Shown: one piece after another, positions 1-8,491 of the stretch
Position numbering within the stretch: position 1 is the first letter of the stretch
Layout: each line of letters starts with the position of its first letter
NCBI GenBank assembly: GCA_028825025.1
Contig: JAPKAX010000005.1
Location: forward strand, 1-40,884
Length of the DNA: 40,884 nucleotides
Reading direction: 5' to 3'
Source: Rhodospirillales bacterium
GTDB taxonomy: Bacteria > Pseudomonadota > Alphaproteobacteria > Rhodospirillales > Casp-alpha2
Notes under the pieces: model-generated
Told to the model about the DNA's origin: nothing
Databases searched by the model: none
The model's input: only the letters and a program-made list of their open reading frames with translations
Translations under genes and position numbers: made by a program

Positions 1-65
1 TTTGACCTACTGGCTCTAAATCGAGATAATACTTATTGTAATATAATCCACCTGGAGATTCCAAC

Positions 66-746
66 ATGCCTGCCCTTACAAATATAGATGCTTGCGTATT
101 CGATGCTTATGGAACCCTGTTTGATGTCAATGCCGCCGCAAAAAATTGCCAAGGTGACTTGGGTGATCAGTGGGCACCGTTAGCTCAAATCTGGCGTGAA
201 AAACAACTTCAATACACGTGGTTGCGTAGTTTGATGGATGAATACGTACCATTTTGGCAAGTCACCCAAGATGCTTTGGATTACGCATTGGCAACGCTAA
301 AAATAGGTGATGCTGATTTGCGCAAGCGATTGCTTGATATTTATTTACAATTGGGTGCTTATCCTGAAGTCTCAGGAATGCTGAAAACTCTTAAAGAGGC
401 TGGGCTGAAAACCGCAATTCTTTCAAATGGATCACCAGAAATGCTCGCGTCGGCCGTCTCAAATGCGGGTTTGGATGGTGTTTTAGACAACGTATTCTCG
501 GTTGAAAAATTAGGCATTTTTAAGCCCGCTTCTCGGGTTTATCAAATGGCTGTTGATGATTTAGGTGTTCCTAAGGAACGTATTTGTTTTATGTCGTCAA
601 ATGCTTGGGATGCATGTGGTGGCGCAAACTTTGGTTTCCGCGTAGTTTGGGTAAACCGGTTTGGTCAGGCTGAAGAAGGTCTTCCGGGGCAGCAAGAACA
701 TGAAATCACAAATTTATCAGAATTACCTCCTTTGTTTGGACTTTAA
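66..746 (+). CDS. Haloacid dehalogenase, type II (L-2-haloacid dehalogenase family)
   Basis: The 226-residue protein has all four motifs of the HAD superfamily. Motif I is DAYGTLFD with the predicted nucleophile Asp13, motif II is LSNGSPEM near residue 121, motif III is the Lys of KPASRVYQMA, and motif IV is the SSNAWDACGGANFGF stretch typical of type II haloacid dehalogenases. Family members hydrolyse L-2-haloalkanoates to D-2-hydroxyacids in the cytoplasm, and length is normal for the family. A CTGGAG stretch about 8 bases upstream supports this ATG. The next gene begins 3 bases after the stop, so the two are probably co-transcribed. The exact substrate is inferred from family only; some homologues act on other small organic acids. 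Confidence 0.9.
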   Translation: MPALTNIDACVFDAYGTLFDVNAAAKNCQGDLGDQWAPLAQIWREKQLQYTWLRSLMDEYVPFWQVTQDALDYALATLKIGDADLRKRLLDIYLQLGAYPEVSGMLKTLKEAGLKTAILSNGSPEMLASAVSNAGLDGVLDNVFSVEKLGIFKPASRVYQMAVDDLGVPKERICFMSSNAWDACGGANFGFRVVWVNRFGQAEEGLPGQQEHEITNLSELPPLFGL

Positions 747-749
747 GTA

Positions 750-1739
750 ATGACGACTTCGCTTCCCAAAACGCCGAACATAGATTGTGTTCGCTCAGCA
801 GCGGTGCGTATTCAATCTCATGTTGTACGTACGCCATTACTCGAATCCCCGCATTTAAACGCCATTGTTGGCGGGCGATTGTTGGTTAAGGCTGAACCCC
901 TACAGCGTACGGGTTCATTCAAATTTCGGGGCGCATTCAATACTCTTTTGCAATTAAGTGAAGCAGAGCGGGCAAAGGGCGTATTGGCTTATTCATCGGG
1001 TAACCATGCACAAGGTGTAGCTGCAGCAGCTGAAATTTTAGGCATTAAAGCAACAATATTAATGCCTCAAGACGCGCCAAAAGTTAAAGTTGAAAACACA
1101 ATGTCATATGGGGCGACGGTTGTTCATTTTAACCGCTATACAGAAAGCCGCGAAGAAATTGGAAAACAATTGGCTTTTGAAAGTGGTGCGGCTTTGGTCA
1201 AACCTTATGATGATGTGCGGGTTATTGCGGGCCAAGGCACTATGGGATTGGAAATTGCAGAGCAGTTGCATGAATTAGAAGTATCACCGGATGCTGTGCT
1301 TGCACCTTGTGGTGGTGGTGGCCTTATTTCAGGGCTGTCGTTGGCTATTAAAGCTGAATTTCCGGACGCTCAAATTTATAGCGCCGAGCCAGAGCATTAT
1401 GATGACACAGCCCAGTCCTTGGCAGCTCAGCGCATCATAGCTGTAGAGCCGAAACACAAAACCATTTGTGATTCGATTATGACGCCTGAACCCGGGGAAT
1501 TAACGTTCTCTATCATTCGGAATTTATTGAGCGGCGGCCTTGTTGTCTCAGAAGAAGAGACCCGAAACGCCATGTGTCATGCGTTCAATCGTTTGAAATT
1601 GGTAGTTGAGCCGGGTGGCTGTGTTGCGTTGGCGGCATTGCTAAGTCATAAAATCGACGTTAAAGGCAAAACGGTTGTCGCCGTGTGCTCAGGCGGTAAT
1701 GTTGATGCCGCGCTCTATGCTGAAATCTTGGCTGGTTAA
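750..1739 (+). CDS. Threonine dehydratase-like PLP enzyme (threonine / 3-hydroxyaspartate ammonia-lyase family)
   Basis: This 329-residue protein is a fold-type II PLP enzyme. The PLP lysine lies in GSFKFRGAFN near residue 58, followed by SSGNHAQGVA, the glycine-rich phosphate loop CGGGGLISG and a C-terminal SGGNVD. It lacks the C-terminal ACT-like regulatory domain of biosynthetic IlvA, so it resembles catabolic TdcB, serine racemase or threo-3-hydroxyaspartate dehydratase; sequence alone does not separate these. It starts 3 bases after the dehalogenase stop, suggesting one operon. Its stop overlaps by 4 bases the end of the convergent bactofilin gene. Reaction expected: dehydration and deamination of a hydroxy-amino acid to a 2-oxoacid plus ammonia. 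Confidence 0.85.
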   Translation: MTTSLPKTPNIDCVRSAAVRIQSHVVRTPLLESPHLNAIVGGRLLVKAEPLQRTGSFKFRGAFNTLLQLSEAERAKGVLAYSSGNHAQGVAAAAEILGIKATILMPQDAPKVKVENTMSYGATVVHFNRYTESREEIGKQLAFESGAALVKPYDDVRVIAGQGTMGLEIAEQLHELEVSPDAVLAPCGGGGLISGLSLAIKAEFPDAQIYSAEPEHYDDTAQSLAAQRIIAVEPKHKTICDSIMTPEPGELTFSIIRNLLSGGLVVSEEETRNAMCHAFNRLKLVVEPGGCVALAALLSHKIDVKGKTVVAVCSGGNVDAALYAEILAG

Positions 1740-2191
1740 GCGATCATAGTTTTTGGCTGTTCTTTAAGAGCGACAGGTTTTGCTATACCTTGAGGGTCAA
1801 CTTGATCTTTCTTTTGCACCATGCGCTTACAGTGACCTTCTAAAAAGGCCCCCGTCTCAATGGCTAGGTCTTCATGCAATATATCGCCAATAACGTGGGC
1901 TGATTTTGCCAATTCAACAGAGCGGGCTTTTATTTGCCCAGTTACATTACCATGCACAATAACCAAATCTGCAACAATATTACCGATTATATGAGCCCCT
2001 TCGCCAACTAGCAAAGAATGTGCTCGAATGTCCCCATCGATAGCACCATCAACCTGAATTTCACCCTGACTTTGAATGTCACCAACAATATGTAAGTCAG
2101 CACTTATAAGCGAGGGTGCTGCTGGCTTTGCTGGAACGGCTGGTGTTTGTGAAATTAAGTTGCTTGAATCTTTACTACTTCTGGAAAACAT
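1736..2191 (-). CDS. Bactofilin (polymer-forming cytoskeletal protein)
   Basis: Short glycine- and hydrophobic-spaced repeats (DLHIVGDIQSQGEIQVDG, DGDIRAHSLLVGEGA, NIVADLVIVHGNVTGQI) form the right-handed beta-helix of the DUF583/bactofilin family, flanked by disordered tails. The ORF track opens at 2236, but I choose the inner ATG at 2191: it gives the usual alphaproteobacterial N-terminus MFSRSSKD and is preceded by AGGG. Length is then 151 residues, normal for the family. Bactofilins self-assemble into nucleotide-free filaments at the inner membrane and position peptidoglycan enzymes. The gene overlaps the 3' end of the upstream M23 peptidase gene by 17 bases, so the two are translationally linked. 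Confidence 0.92.
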   Translation of the reverse strand: MFSRSSKDSSNLISQTPAVPAKPAAPSLISADLHIVGDIQSQGEIQVDGAIDGDIRAHSLLVGEGAHIIGNIVADLVIVHGNVTGQIKARSVELAKSAHVIGDILHEDLAIETGAFLEGHCKRMVQKKDQVDPQGIAKPVALKEQPKTMIA

Positions 2192-3563
2192 TTTGCCCTG
2201 CCTTAATAAATTTTGATGGATTCTTCGATTTTCCATTGAAGACTACTTCGTAGTGTAAATGCGCCCCTGTAGTTCGGCCTGAATTGCCCAAAAGTCCAAT
2301 TTTGTCGCGAAATTTCACTTTTTGTCCTTTTTTGACCAAAAAGCTATCCAAATGCCCATAACGGGTTTTAAGCCCTGCGCCATGATTAATGACGATCAAG
2401 CGGCCGTAATTACCTTTCCAGCCGGCAAATGTTACTACGCCGCTGGCTGGAGCATAAATTTTAGATTTACGTGCGCTTGCCATATCAAGGCCGTAATGCG
2501 CGGACCATTTTTTGTTTTTTGGGTCCCGGCGCTTACCAAACCGCGAGGTGACTCTGTAGTTACTGAGGGGAGCTGTTAAAGGAATACGGGTCATTACGGT
2601 TTGCAACGATTCTAATCGATCAATATAGCTATCCAGATTATCAAGATTTGCCCTAAGTTGACCGCCCGGCTTTGAATCCGAAGACGTTGGAATAAACGGA
2701 CCACCTTGGCCTTTTGGCAGGCTGGTGTCGAGTTTGAGAACTTTATCTACCGATAACCCCGCCATTTTGATAATTTTTTCGTGGCTTTCAATCGATTGAA
2801 CCGCGCGTGCTGTCAGGCGCTGTACGGATGTTTCTTGATCATCCTGTAATTGGGCCAGGCGTGTTTCCAATCGTTCGATTTCGCTGCGCCGTTGAGCTTC
2901 TAGGTCCTTCAGTTCACGGCGTACACGAGTACTTTCGAATAAGGCCATGTTGCGTTCTGCCATTACAGAATTCAAGTCATCTTCAACATTTGATAGGTTG
3001 TCTTTAAGTGAAAAATTTCTTGATGCGGTATCGCGAAGCTGGTTTTCGATTCCAACCAATTCCAATTTTAATTTTTCGCGTGCGCCTTCAATTTTTCCAC
3101 GCTCAGTCTGTGTTACAACTAATTGCTGAGATACGCTGTTTAAGCTTTGGCGTAGAGATGAGTTCTTTTCAACCAAACCCAACATCAAAAAGTGGTTGCT
3201 TTCTAAATCTTCTGTAATACCGCTGAATTTTTTTTGATACTCGGCGACTTCTCCCAAAAGGCTATGATATGCAAGGCGGGCGTTTGATATTTTGTTGTCT
3301 TTAATATCTACAATTTTAACGTGCTGTGAATAGCTCCAACTGGAAAATCCTATCCACATGAGCGCAGCAGCCATCAAACAGGCAAAAGTAGCTTGAAATG
3401 GAGTTGATATTTTTAAAAATTTAACGTGACCGTTCGTCCGAATATGAACTTGTCGTTCAGGAAACCAAAGTAGCACGCGCCCAATGATCGATTTTGGGAG
3501 TTTCTTGTTTATCATTCCGTATCCCTCAGCATCGGTCCCTGCCGTAAACATGTTGTATTGCAT
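2175..3563 (-). CDS. M23 family peptidoglycan endopeptidase with N-terminal membrane anchor
   Basis: The 462-residue protein has a short cytoplasmic N-terminus, one transmembrane segment around residues 55-75, a long coiled coil (about 90-260, rich in Glu/Arg/Leu) and a C-terminal LytM/M23 domain. Zinc ligands are visible as HYGLDMAS and HLHYEV, and GHLDSF adds the third conserved histidine region, so the enzyme looks active rather than an EnvC-like degenerate activator. It would cut peptide cross-links in the periplasm. Pairing an M23 peptidase with a bactofilin is known in alphaproteobacteria and Helicobacter, where the filament localises or controls the enzyme in cell shape. Start is uncertain: the in-frame Met at residue 17 (position 3515) is an alternative. 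Confidence 0.9.
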   Translation of the reverse strand: MQYNMFTAGTDAEGYGMINKKLPKSIIGRVLLWFPERQVHIRTNGHVKFLKISTPFQATFACLMAAALMWIGFSSWSYSQHVKIVDIKDNKISNARLAYHSLLGEVAEYQKKFSGITEDLESNHFLMLGLVEKNSSLRQSLNSVSQQLVVTQTERGKIEGAREKLKLELVGIENQLRDTASRNFSLKDNLSNVEDDLNSVMAERNMALFESTRVRRELKDLEAQRRSEIERLETRLAQLQDDQETSVQRLTARAVQSIESHEKIIKMAGLSVDKVLKLDTSLPKGQGGPFIPTSSDSKPGGQLRANLDNLDSYIDRLESLQTVMTRIPLTAPLSNYRVTSRFGKRRDPKNKKWSAHYGLDMASARKSKIYAPASGVVTFAGWKGNYGRLIVINHGAGLKTRYGHLDSFLVKKGQKVKFRDKIGLLGNSGRTTGAHLHYEVVFNGKSKNPSKFIKAGQNVFQK

Positions 3564-3769
3564 TTTTGCGTTTGCAAAAAGCCATAATCATTGGATTTAT
3601 ATAGTTTCAAATTTTTGAGCTAACACACCTAATTATATAGGATACAAATCTATATTTTAAGGCATTTCCATGCAAGGAAATTATCGTAAATGTGAAGATA
3701 AATTGAACGAATACATATGCTGACTGTAGGTAACTGGACAATTGTTATTTAAAGATTTAGACATCAATT

Positions 3770-4276
3770 ATGGATGAATTATCAGTCTCAGCAAGTAAAA
3801 CGAGCGCGAATCCGAGTTTGCGATCCCCTGGTGTTTTATTAGCAACGTGGTTTGGGTTTGGGTATTTACCTAAAGCCCCCGGAACATGGGGCTCGCTTGC
3901 CGCCCTTCCTTGCGCGTGGGTTATTTCGGTGTATTGGGGTGGATGGGCCCTTTTTGCTGCCAGTATAGTGGTTTTTGTCATCGGAATTTGGGCATCAAAT
4001 GTTTATATGGCCCAATCCTGCGCCCATGACCCCGGCCCCGTTGTTATTGATGAAGTGGCTGGGCAATGGCTAACCTTAGCTTTCGTACCAACAGACCTGA
4101 TAATTTATGCCGTTGGATTCGTTTTATTTCGTTTAGCCGATATTTTTAAGCCGTGGCCTGCGCGCTGGGCAGATCAAAAAGTCGACGGTGGCTTAGGGGT
4201 CATGCTTGATGACATTTTAGCAGCTATTTATTCTGGCGGCGCTGTTTACGTTCTTCACCAAATGAAAGTCATTTAA
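3770..4276 (+). CDS. pgpA: Phosphatidylglycerophosphatase A
   Basis: The 168-residue hydrophobic protein has the PgpA signatures GFGYLPKAPGTWGSL near residue 30, DEVAGQW near residue 92 and FRLADIFKPWP near residue 125, with several membrane segments. It dephosphorylates phosphatidylglycerophosphate to phosphatidylglycerol at the inner membrane, and length matches the family. The start follows a 206-base divergent region shared with the M23 peptidase gene; no strong Shine-Dalgarno is visible. The cinA gene starts one base after its stop, a pairing common in alphaproteobacteria. Confidence 0.93.
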   Translation: MDELSVSASKTSANPSLRSPGVLLATWFGFGYLPKAPGTWGSLAALPCAWVISVYWGGWALFAASIVVFVIGIWASNVYMAQSCAHDPGPVVIDEVAGQWLTLAFVPTDLIIYAVGFVLFRLADIFKPWPARWADQKVDGGLGVMLDDILAAIYSGGAVYVLHQMKVI

Positions 4277-4277
4277 G

Positions 4278-4769
4278 ATGTTCCCAGATGAAATTTTACA
4301 GGCAGCCGAACAGCTTTTAAAGCGCTGCCGGGACGCTGAGCTACAAATTGTGACAGCAGAATCGTGCACAGGTGGGTTAATTGCCGGGTGTTTAACAGCG
4401 ATTGCTGGATCATCTGATGTGGTTGATCGTGGGTTTATTACGTATACCAACCAAGCCAAACACCAAATGTTGGGTGTCCCAAATTCACACTTCGATACCG
4501 TTGGCGCTGTTAGTGAAGACGTTGCTCGCGCAATGGCTGAAGGGGCAATAATTCATTCAGATGGCGACGTTAGCCTATCTGTGACCGGGGTTGCAGGGCC
4601 TGGCGGCGGCTCTGACGAAAAACCTGTTGGGCTTGTTCATATGGCTGTTGGGCGCAAAAATGGTGCCACTTTGCATGAACGTCATGTTTTTACAGGAGAT
4701 AGAACTGCTGTTCGAATGGCAACGATAAAATTTGGATTATTACTTATAAACAAATCATTAGATAAATAA
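4278..4769 (+). CDS. cinA: CinA C-terminal-type nicotinamide-nucleotide amidohydrolase (PncC)
   Basis: This 163-residue protein is the stand-alone CinA C-terminal domain. It has AESCTGGLIAG near residue 27 (family serine), SSDVVDRGFITYTN, KHQMLGV and VTGVAGPGGGS. The family hydrolyses nicotinamide mononucleotide to nicotinate mononucleotide in pyridine nucleotide salvage. The MoaB-like N-terminal half of full-length CinA is absent, as is usual for this short form. It follows pgpA with a one-base gap and is the next member of the conserved lipA/ratA/cinA/pgpA neighbourhood. Confidence 0.93.
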   Translation: MFPDEILQAAEQLLKRCRDAELQIVTAESCTGGLIAGCLTAIAGSSDVVDRGFITYTNQAKHQMLGVPNSHFDTVGAVSEDVARAMAEGAIIHSDGDVSLSVTGVAGPGGGSDEKPVGLVHMAVGRKNGATLHERHVFTGDRTAVRMATIKFGLLLINKSLDK

Positions 4770-4796
4770 CTTCACTTAATACAGGAACTTAATTTA

Positions 4797-6002
4797 ATGA
4801 AAGTAAGAGAAATTGAAACCATCTACGTGGATGAATTACCAAATGTGCTTTGGGTGCAAGTTCATACCGATGAAGGCTTGATTGGATTAGGCGAAACCTT
4901 TTTTGGAGCTGATGCCGTTGGATCTCATATTCATGAATTTATTGCACCTTATTTAATCGGCAAAAACCCGTTAGAGATCGAAAAACATTCAAGCCGGATG
5001 ACTGGATATGCCGGGCGCGGTGGTTCTGGGGCTGAAATGCGCGCAACATCTGCTGTCGATATAGCCTTGTGGGATATTTGGGGGCAATCGGCCAATCAGC
5101 CGATTTACCAAATGTTGGGCGGTGCATCGCGCGATAAGGTGCGGGTTTACAATACGTGTGCCGGATACACCTATGTGCGGAAGGCATCGGCTCAAGTAAC
5201 GGCCAATTTTGGCTTGAACGCGAAAAAAAACGTCGGTCCTTATGAAGATTTGGAAGGCTTTTTAAACACATCCGATGAATTGGCCAAAAGCTTGTTAGAA
5301 ATGGGCATTCGAGGCATGAAAATCTGGCCGTTTGACTTTGCAGCCGAAGCATCCGGCGGCACTTACATCTCGAACGCAGATTTAAAAAAAGCCATCGAGC
5401 CGTTCGAGAAAATTCGCAATGCGGTTGGCGATAAAATGGAAGTCATGTGTGAATTACATTCTTTGTGGAATGTGCCCACGGCCAAACGCATTTGCCATGC
5501 CCTTAAAGACTTTGATCTGACATGGATTGAAGATCCTGTTCATATGGAGCATATGCGAAATATTGGGAAAGTTGCTGATTCCACTGATACCCCCATTGCC
5601 GTGGGTGAATTGTTGGGTGGTAAAGCGCAGTTCAGAAGTTTACTTGAACAGGCGGATATCGGCTTGGCAATTATGGACATTGTTTGGGGCGGTGGATTAA
5701 CCGAAGCCCGCAAAGTTGCTGCCATGTGTGATGCCCATGGGGTGCCGTTCACTGGTCACGATTGCACCGGCCCTGTAGCACTGACTGCTGCCACCCACAT
5801 GTCGCTTCATGCCCCTAATACTTTCATTCAAGAATTAGTTCGAGCGTTTTATTATGGCTGGTATCAAGATTTCGTCACCGCCCTTCCACCTGTCAAAGAC
5901 GGCTTTATCAGCGCACCAGATGGCGCTGGACTAGGGATAGCGTTAAACCCAGATGTGTTTAAGCGTGCTGACGTTCGGACACGGAAATCTAAAGCTAAAT
6001 AA
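4797..6002 (+). CDS. Mandelate racemase / enolase-superfamily dehydratase
   Basis: The 401-residue protein has the enolase-superfamily N-terminal capping domain (about 1-120) and TIM barrel. Metal-ligand strands are visible at VMCELHS, WIEDP and VGELLGG, with a candidate general-base histidine in FTGHDCTGP. The overall style (LGGASRDKVRVYNTCAGY, GMKIWPFDFA) resembles the galactonate dehydratase/RspA-like branch, so dehydration of a sugar acid to a 2-keto-3-deoxy acid is the best guess; substrate unknown. An AGGA lies about 11 bases before the ATG. It sits between cinA and the convergent alpha/beta hydrolase and ends only 5 bases from it, so it interrupts the conserved cinA to ratA neighbourhood. 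Confidence 0.85.
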   Translation: MKVREIETIYVDELPNVLWVQVHTDEGLIGLGETFFGADAVGSHIHEFIAPYLIGKNPLEIEKHSSRMTGYAGRGGSGAEMRATSAVDIALWDIWGQSANQPIYQMLGGASRDKVRVYNTCAGYTYVRKASAQVTANFGLNAKKNVGPYEDLEGFLNTSDELAKSLLEMGIRGMKIWPFDFAAEASGGTYISNADLKKAIEPFEKIRNAVGDKMEVMCELHSLWNVPTAKRICHALKDFDLTWIEDPVHMEHMRNIGKVADSTDTPIAVGELLGGKAQFRSLLEQADIGLAIMDIVWGGGLTEARKVAAMCDAHGVPFTGHDCTGPVALTAATHMSLHAPNTFIQELVRAFYYGWYQDFVTALPPVKDGFISAPDGAGLGIALNPDVFKRADVRTRKSKAK

Positions 6003-6007
6003 TGGTG

Positions 6008-8062
6008 TTATTCTGAAATACGGCTTCTTTTGCGGTCCCAGTTTTCGGCGTATTCACAACAGCGCTCAACATCTTCTTCAAGCATCAAAGCGTCTGCGAC
6101 CAAAGCGTCGCAGGCAGTTTTGATTGCATTTGCGTACCCTGCTTTATCTAAATAGCGTTCTAAAACGGAAAGCCTAGGGTCGCCTGATCTTTGTTGTTCG
6201 GCGCGCTTGAAGGGAAACGGGATCATGCTGCCTGAAAACCAATGCTGTGCGCCTTCACCAAAGCCGGTGCTGCGCACATTCCATCCTGTGTATGTTGCCA
6301 AAGGTGCGCTCACCATGGGCGCACGGACACCGGCTAAGTCGTTACCATCAGCATCAACTACCGGGACTAAGACGGTATAGGCATTAAGGGTTATCAATTT
6401 AGGTGGAAATTTGGGTAAAATTCCGGTTTCTATGTCAGCCCCAAAATCGAAATGAGATAATTCATTTAAGCCGTCTGGAAGTGATGCACACTGAATATTT
6501 GGGAAACTCGATTTCCACGTCTTGAAATCAACAAGGGTGCCATCGCTCTTATTTGGGATGCGGCTATCGGGTGGCGGGGTGCCGTTTGTGGCCCAGGCGT
6601 CCATGGCATCCAGCATCGCCCTAAATAACATTGAAGTACGGACGATATTAATATCATTTTTACAGATACCGCGTTTTGGGCGGTCGGCGTTTGGGTCGGC
6701 ATAATGTTGCGATGAAGACCATAAATAAATCCGCACGTTTTCAGGAATATCTAAATCATTACCTTGGCTGTCGGTGTGAACAAGTGACCCGCGCCTTTGC
6801 CAATATTCGGTTGCTGTTTGGGTGTGCAGAACTAATGGGTCGGTATCTGGATGCTTTAAAATGCCGTCTGTTTTTCCGGTTACGTGATCGGTAGTCATCG
6901 AATAAGCAAAAGGGAAACGATCCGCCGGGTTGTCATGTGTTTCATACATTTGGCCTGCCGGGCTGGTGCCAGAGGCAAAGCGGTGGTTCAACCCCATGCG
7001 ACCCGCACCTGCCACATGGGGCATTACGCCATCAAAGACTTGGCGGCCTTTGGCATCTGCATTAAAGCCTAAATATAAACCATCGCGGATGGCCCGCCCG
7101 GTTTGTGAACGGCCCCAGCTGTAAGCTTTTTCAATTGCGTGCGTACCGCCTAGGGGGTTGGGAGCACCCGAACTATCCACATCGTCGTATTTGAAAAAGC
7201 TTATTAAATCGCGAACAACAACGTGCCCAAGCCCCATAACAAGTGGGTCTTGGCCTTCGTAAACTAGCTCGTATATCCAACCCGCATCAAACCCAGATGG
7301 CATATGAATGTGTAGTGTAGATGGGACCAGCGCGGTTTCTGTACCCTGCCCGTCTAAGCCATGGCCGGATTCTTTGCGGGCAAACATCCAATCACTTGGG
7401 TCAATCAATTGACGCTTATCGTTGGCATATTGGCGTTTGGTGAGCTTAGCCTGAGTGGTATCCATAGACACCGTAGGGTGGCCGCGAGTTGAGGTGAAGC
7501 CGCTGACAGGTAATGTATCATTACACGCACCATCCATAACATATTCGGTGCGGACCCGACCCGTTACGGGCGAACCATCGGGTTGAATAGCTGTTGGTAA
7601 ATCAAGAGTATAGCGCCCGCCGCCGCGGTAAATATCGCCCTGCCATGCGGCCAAAAGGAACGAATAACCACGGCGGAACAAAAATCCATTCCCTGCGTGC
7701 TCAGGCGTCGTTGGATCGTTCGAGCCTGCTGCATCATTGAAAAATTGTAAAGCCCGAGCATTGCCCCGGTTGCCATAATCATAAAATAGACGGCGGTTTC
7801 CCTTCGCCATATCAATAGGTTTTAATAGACAAAAGTCAGATGAACACTCTATAAGGCCCTGCGCATTTACAGATGCCAGCTCGATATCCGTGATCCCTGC
7901 TTGCCCAGGCGCCTTGGGATCTATGGCAAAGTGAATGCGGCCTTTTATCTTTTCATATGCCCCCACATCGTCAAATTCCATGCCGTATGCGAACTGTGAT
8001 GTTTCTGTAATATCTATGGTGATCAAGGTTGAGTTGTCCTTATTAATTGCGTTGGGGGCCAT
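6008..8062 (-). CDS. Large alpha/beta hydrolase domain protein (Abhydrolase_10-like)
   Basis: A protein of about 684 residues that I place in the alpha/beta hydrolase domain-containing family typified by a central SWGRSQTGRAIRDGLYLGFN block, where the Ser of GRSQTG is the likely nucleophile. The family's N-terminal FDDVGAYEKIKGR is also present. Function is unassigned; esterase activity on a small lactone or ester is plausible. The ORF track opens at 8092, but that start would overlap ratA by 50 bases. I prefer the Met at 8062 (overlap 20 bases), though neither has a clear Shine-Dalgarno. No signal peptide is seen. It is downstream of lipA and ratA on the same strand and convergent with the racemase-family gene. 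Confidence 0.8.
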   Translation of the reverse strand: MAPNAINKDNSTLITIDITETSQFAYGMEFDDVGAYEKIKGRIHFAIDPKAPGQAGITDIELASVNAQGLIECSSDFCLLKPIDMAKGNRRLFYDYGNRGNARALQFFNDAAGSNDPTTPEHAGNGFLFRRGYSFLLAAWQGDIYRGGGRYTLDLPTAIQPDGSPVTGRVRTEYVMDGACNDTLPVSGFTSTRGHPTVSMDTTQAKLTKRQYANDKRQLIDPSDWMFARKESGHGLDGQGTETALVPSTLHIHMPSGFDAGWIYELVYEGQDPLVMGLGHVVVRDLISFFKYDDVDSSGAPNPLGGTHAIEKAYSWGRSQTGRAIRDGLYLGFNADAKGRQVFDGVMPHVAGAGRMGLNHRFASGTSPAGQMYETHDNPADRFPFAYSMTTDHVTGKTDGILKHPDTDPLVLHTQTATEYWQRRGSLVHTDSQGNDLDIPENVRIYLWSSSQHYADPNADRPKRGICKNDINIVRTSMLFRAMLDAMDAWATNGTPPPDSRIPNKSDGTLVDFKTWKSSFPNIQCASLPDGLNELSHFDFGADIETGILPKFPPKLITLNAYTVLVPVVDADGNDLAGVRAPMVSAPLATYTGWNVRSTGFGEGAQHWFSGSMIPFPFKRAEQQRSGDPRLSVLERYLDKAGYANAIKTACDALVADALMLEEDVERCCEYAENWDRKRSRISE

Positions 8063-8486
8063 AAATTTTGTGAGCACGGGCTTCAAATGCATTGATCATT
8101 TTTTGCACGGCTTCGTTAAACACAACGCCAATGGCTTTTTGTAAAATCATTGATTTAAACTCGAAATCCACATAAAACTCAATTTCGCAGCCCCCCTCAC
8201 CCATGGGGTTAAATATCCAGTGATTGTTTAAATATTTAAACGGGCCATCCAAGTATTCAACATCTAAGCGATATGGCGGATCAAGGCTGATGCGTGTTGT
8301 GAATTTTTCACGAAAAACTTTGAAGCCGATAATCATATCGGCATTGATTTGGGCTGGATCGCATTTGTGGATACGCAAAGCGATACACCAAGGCAGAAAC
8401 TCAGGATATTTTTCAACGTCAGAAACCAATGCGTACAACTGTTCCGGTGTGTATGGAAGTTGGCATTTTTCGGCATGTGTTGGCAT
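8043..8486 (-). CDS. RatA/Coq10-like START-domain protein (SRPBCC)
   Basis: The 147-residue protein fits the aromatic-rich association/Coq10 family: YALVSDVEKYPEFLPWC near residue 18, then FKVFREKFTTRISLDPP and an FEFKSMILQKAIGVVFNEA C-terminal helix. Coq10-type proteins bind ubiquinone or its precursors and are needed for efficient respiration; the same fold in E. coli is called RatA. In alphaproteobacteria this gene commonly follows lipA, as here with a 5-base gap. Its 3' end overlaps the start of the following hydrolase gene. Confidence 0.9.
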   Translation of the reverse strand: MPTHAEKCQLPYTPEQLYALVSDVEKYPEFLPWCIALRIHKCDPAQINADMIIGFKVFREKFTTRISLDPPYRLDVEYLDGPFKYLNNHWIFNPMGEGGCEIEFYVDFEFKSMILQKAIGVVFNEAVQKMINAFEARAHKIYGPQRN

Positions 8487-8491
8487 TGGGT

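Noticed and set aside
4939-5352. 137-residue minus-strand ORF inside the racemase-like gene
   Set aside because: Arg/Ser/Leu-rich shadow of a clear enolase-superfamily gene.
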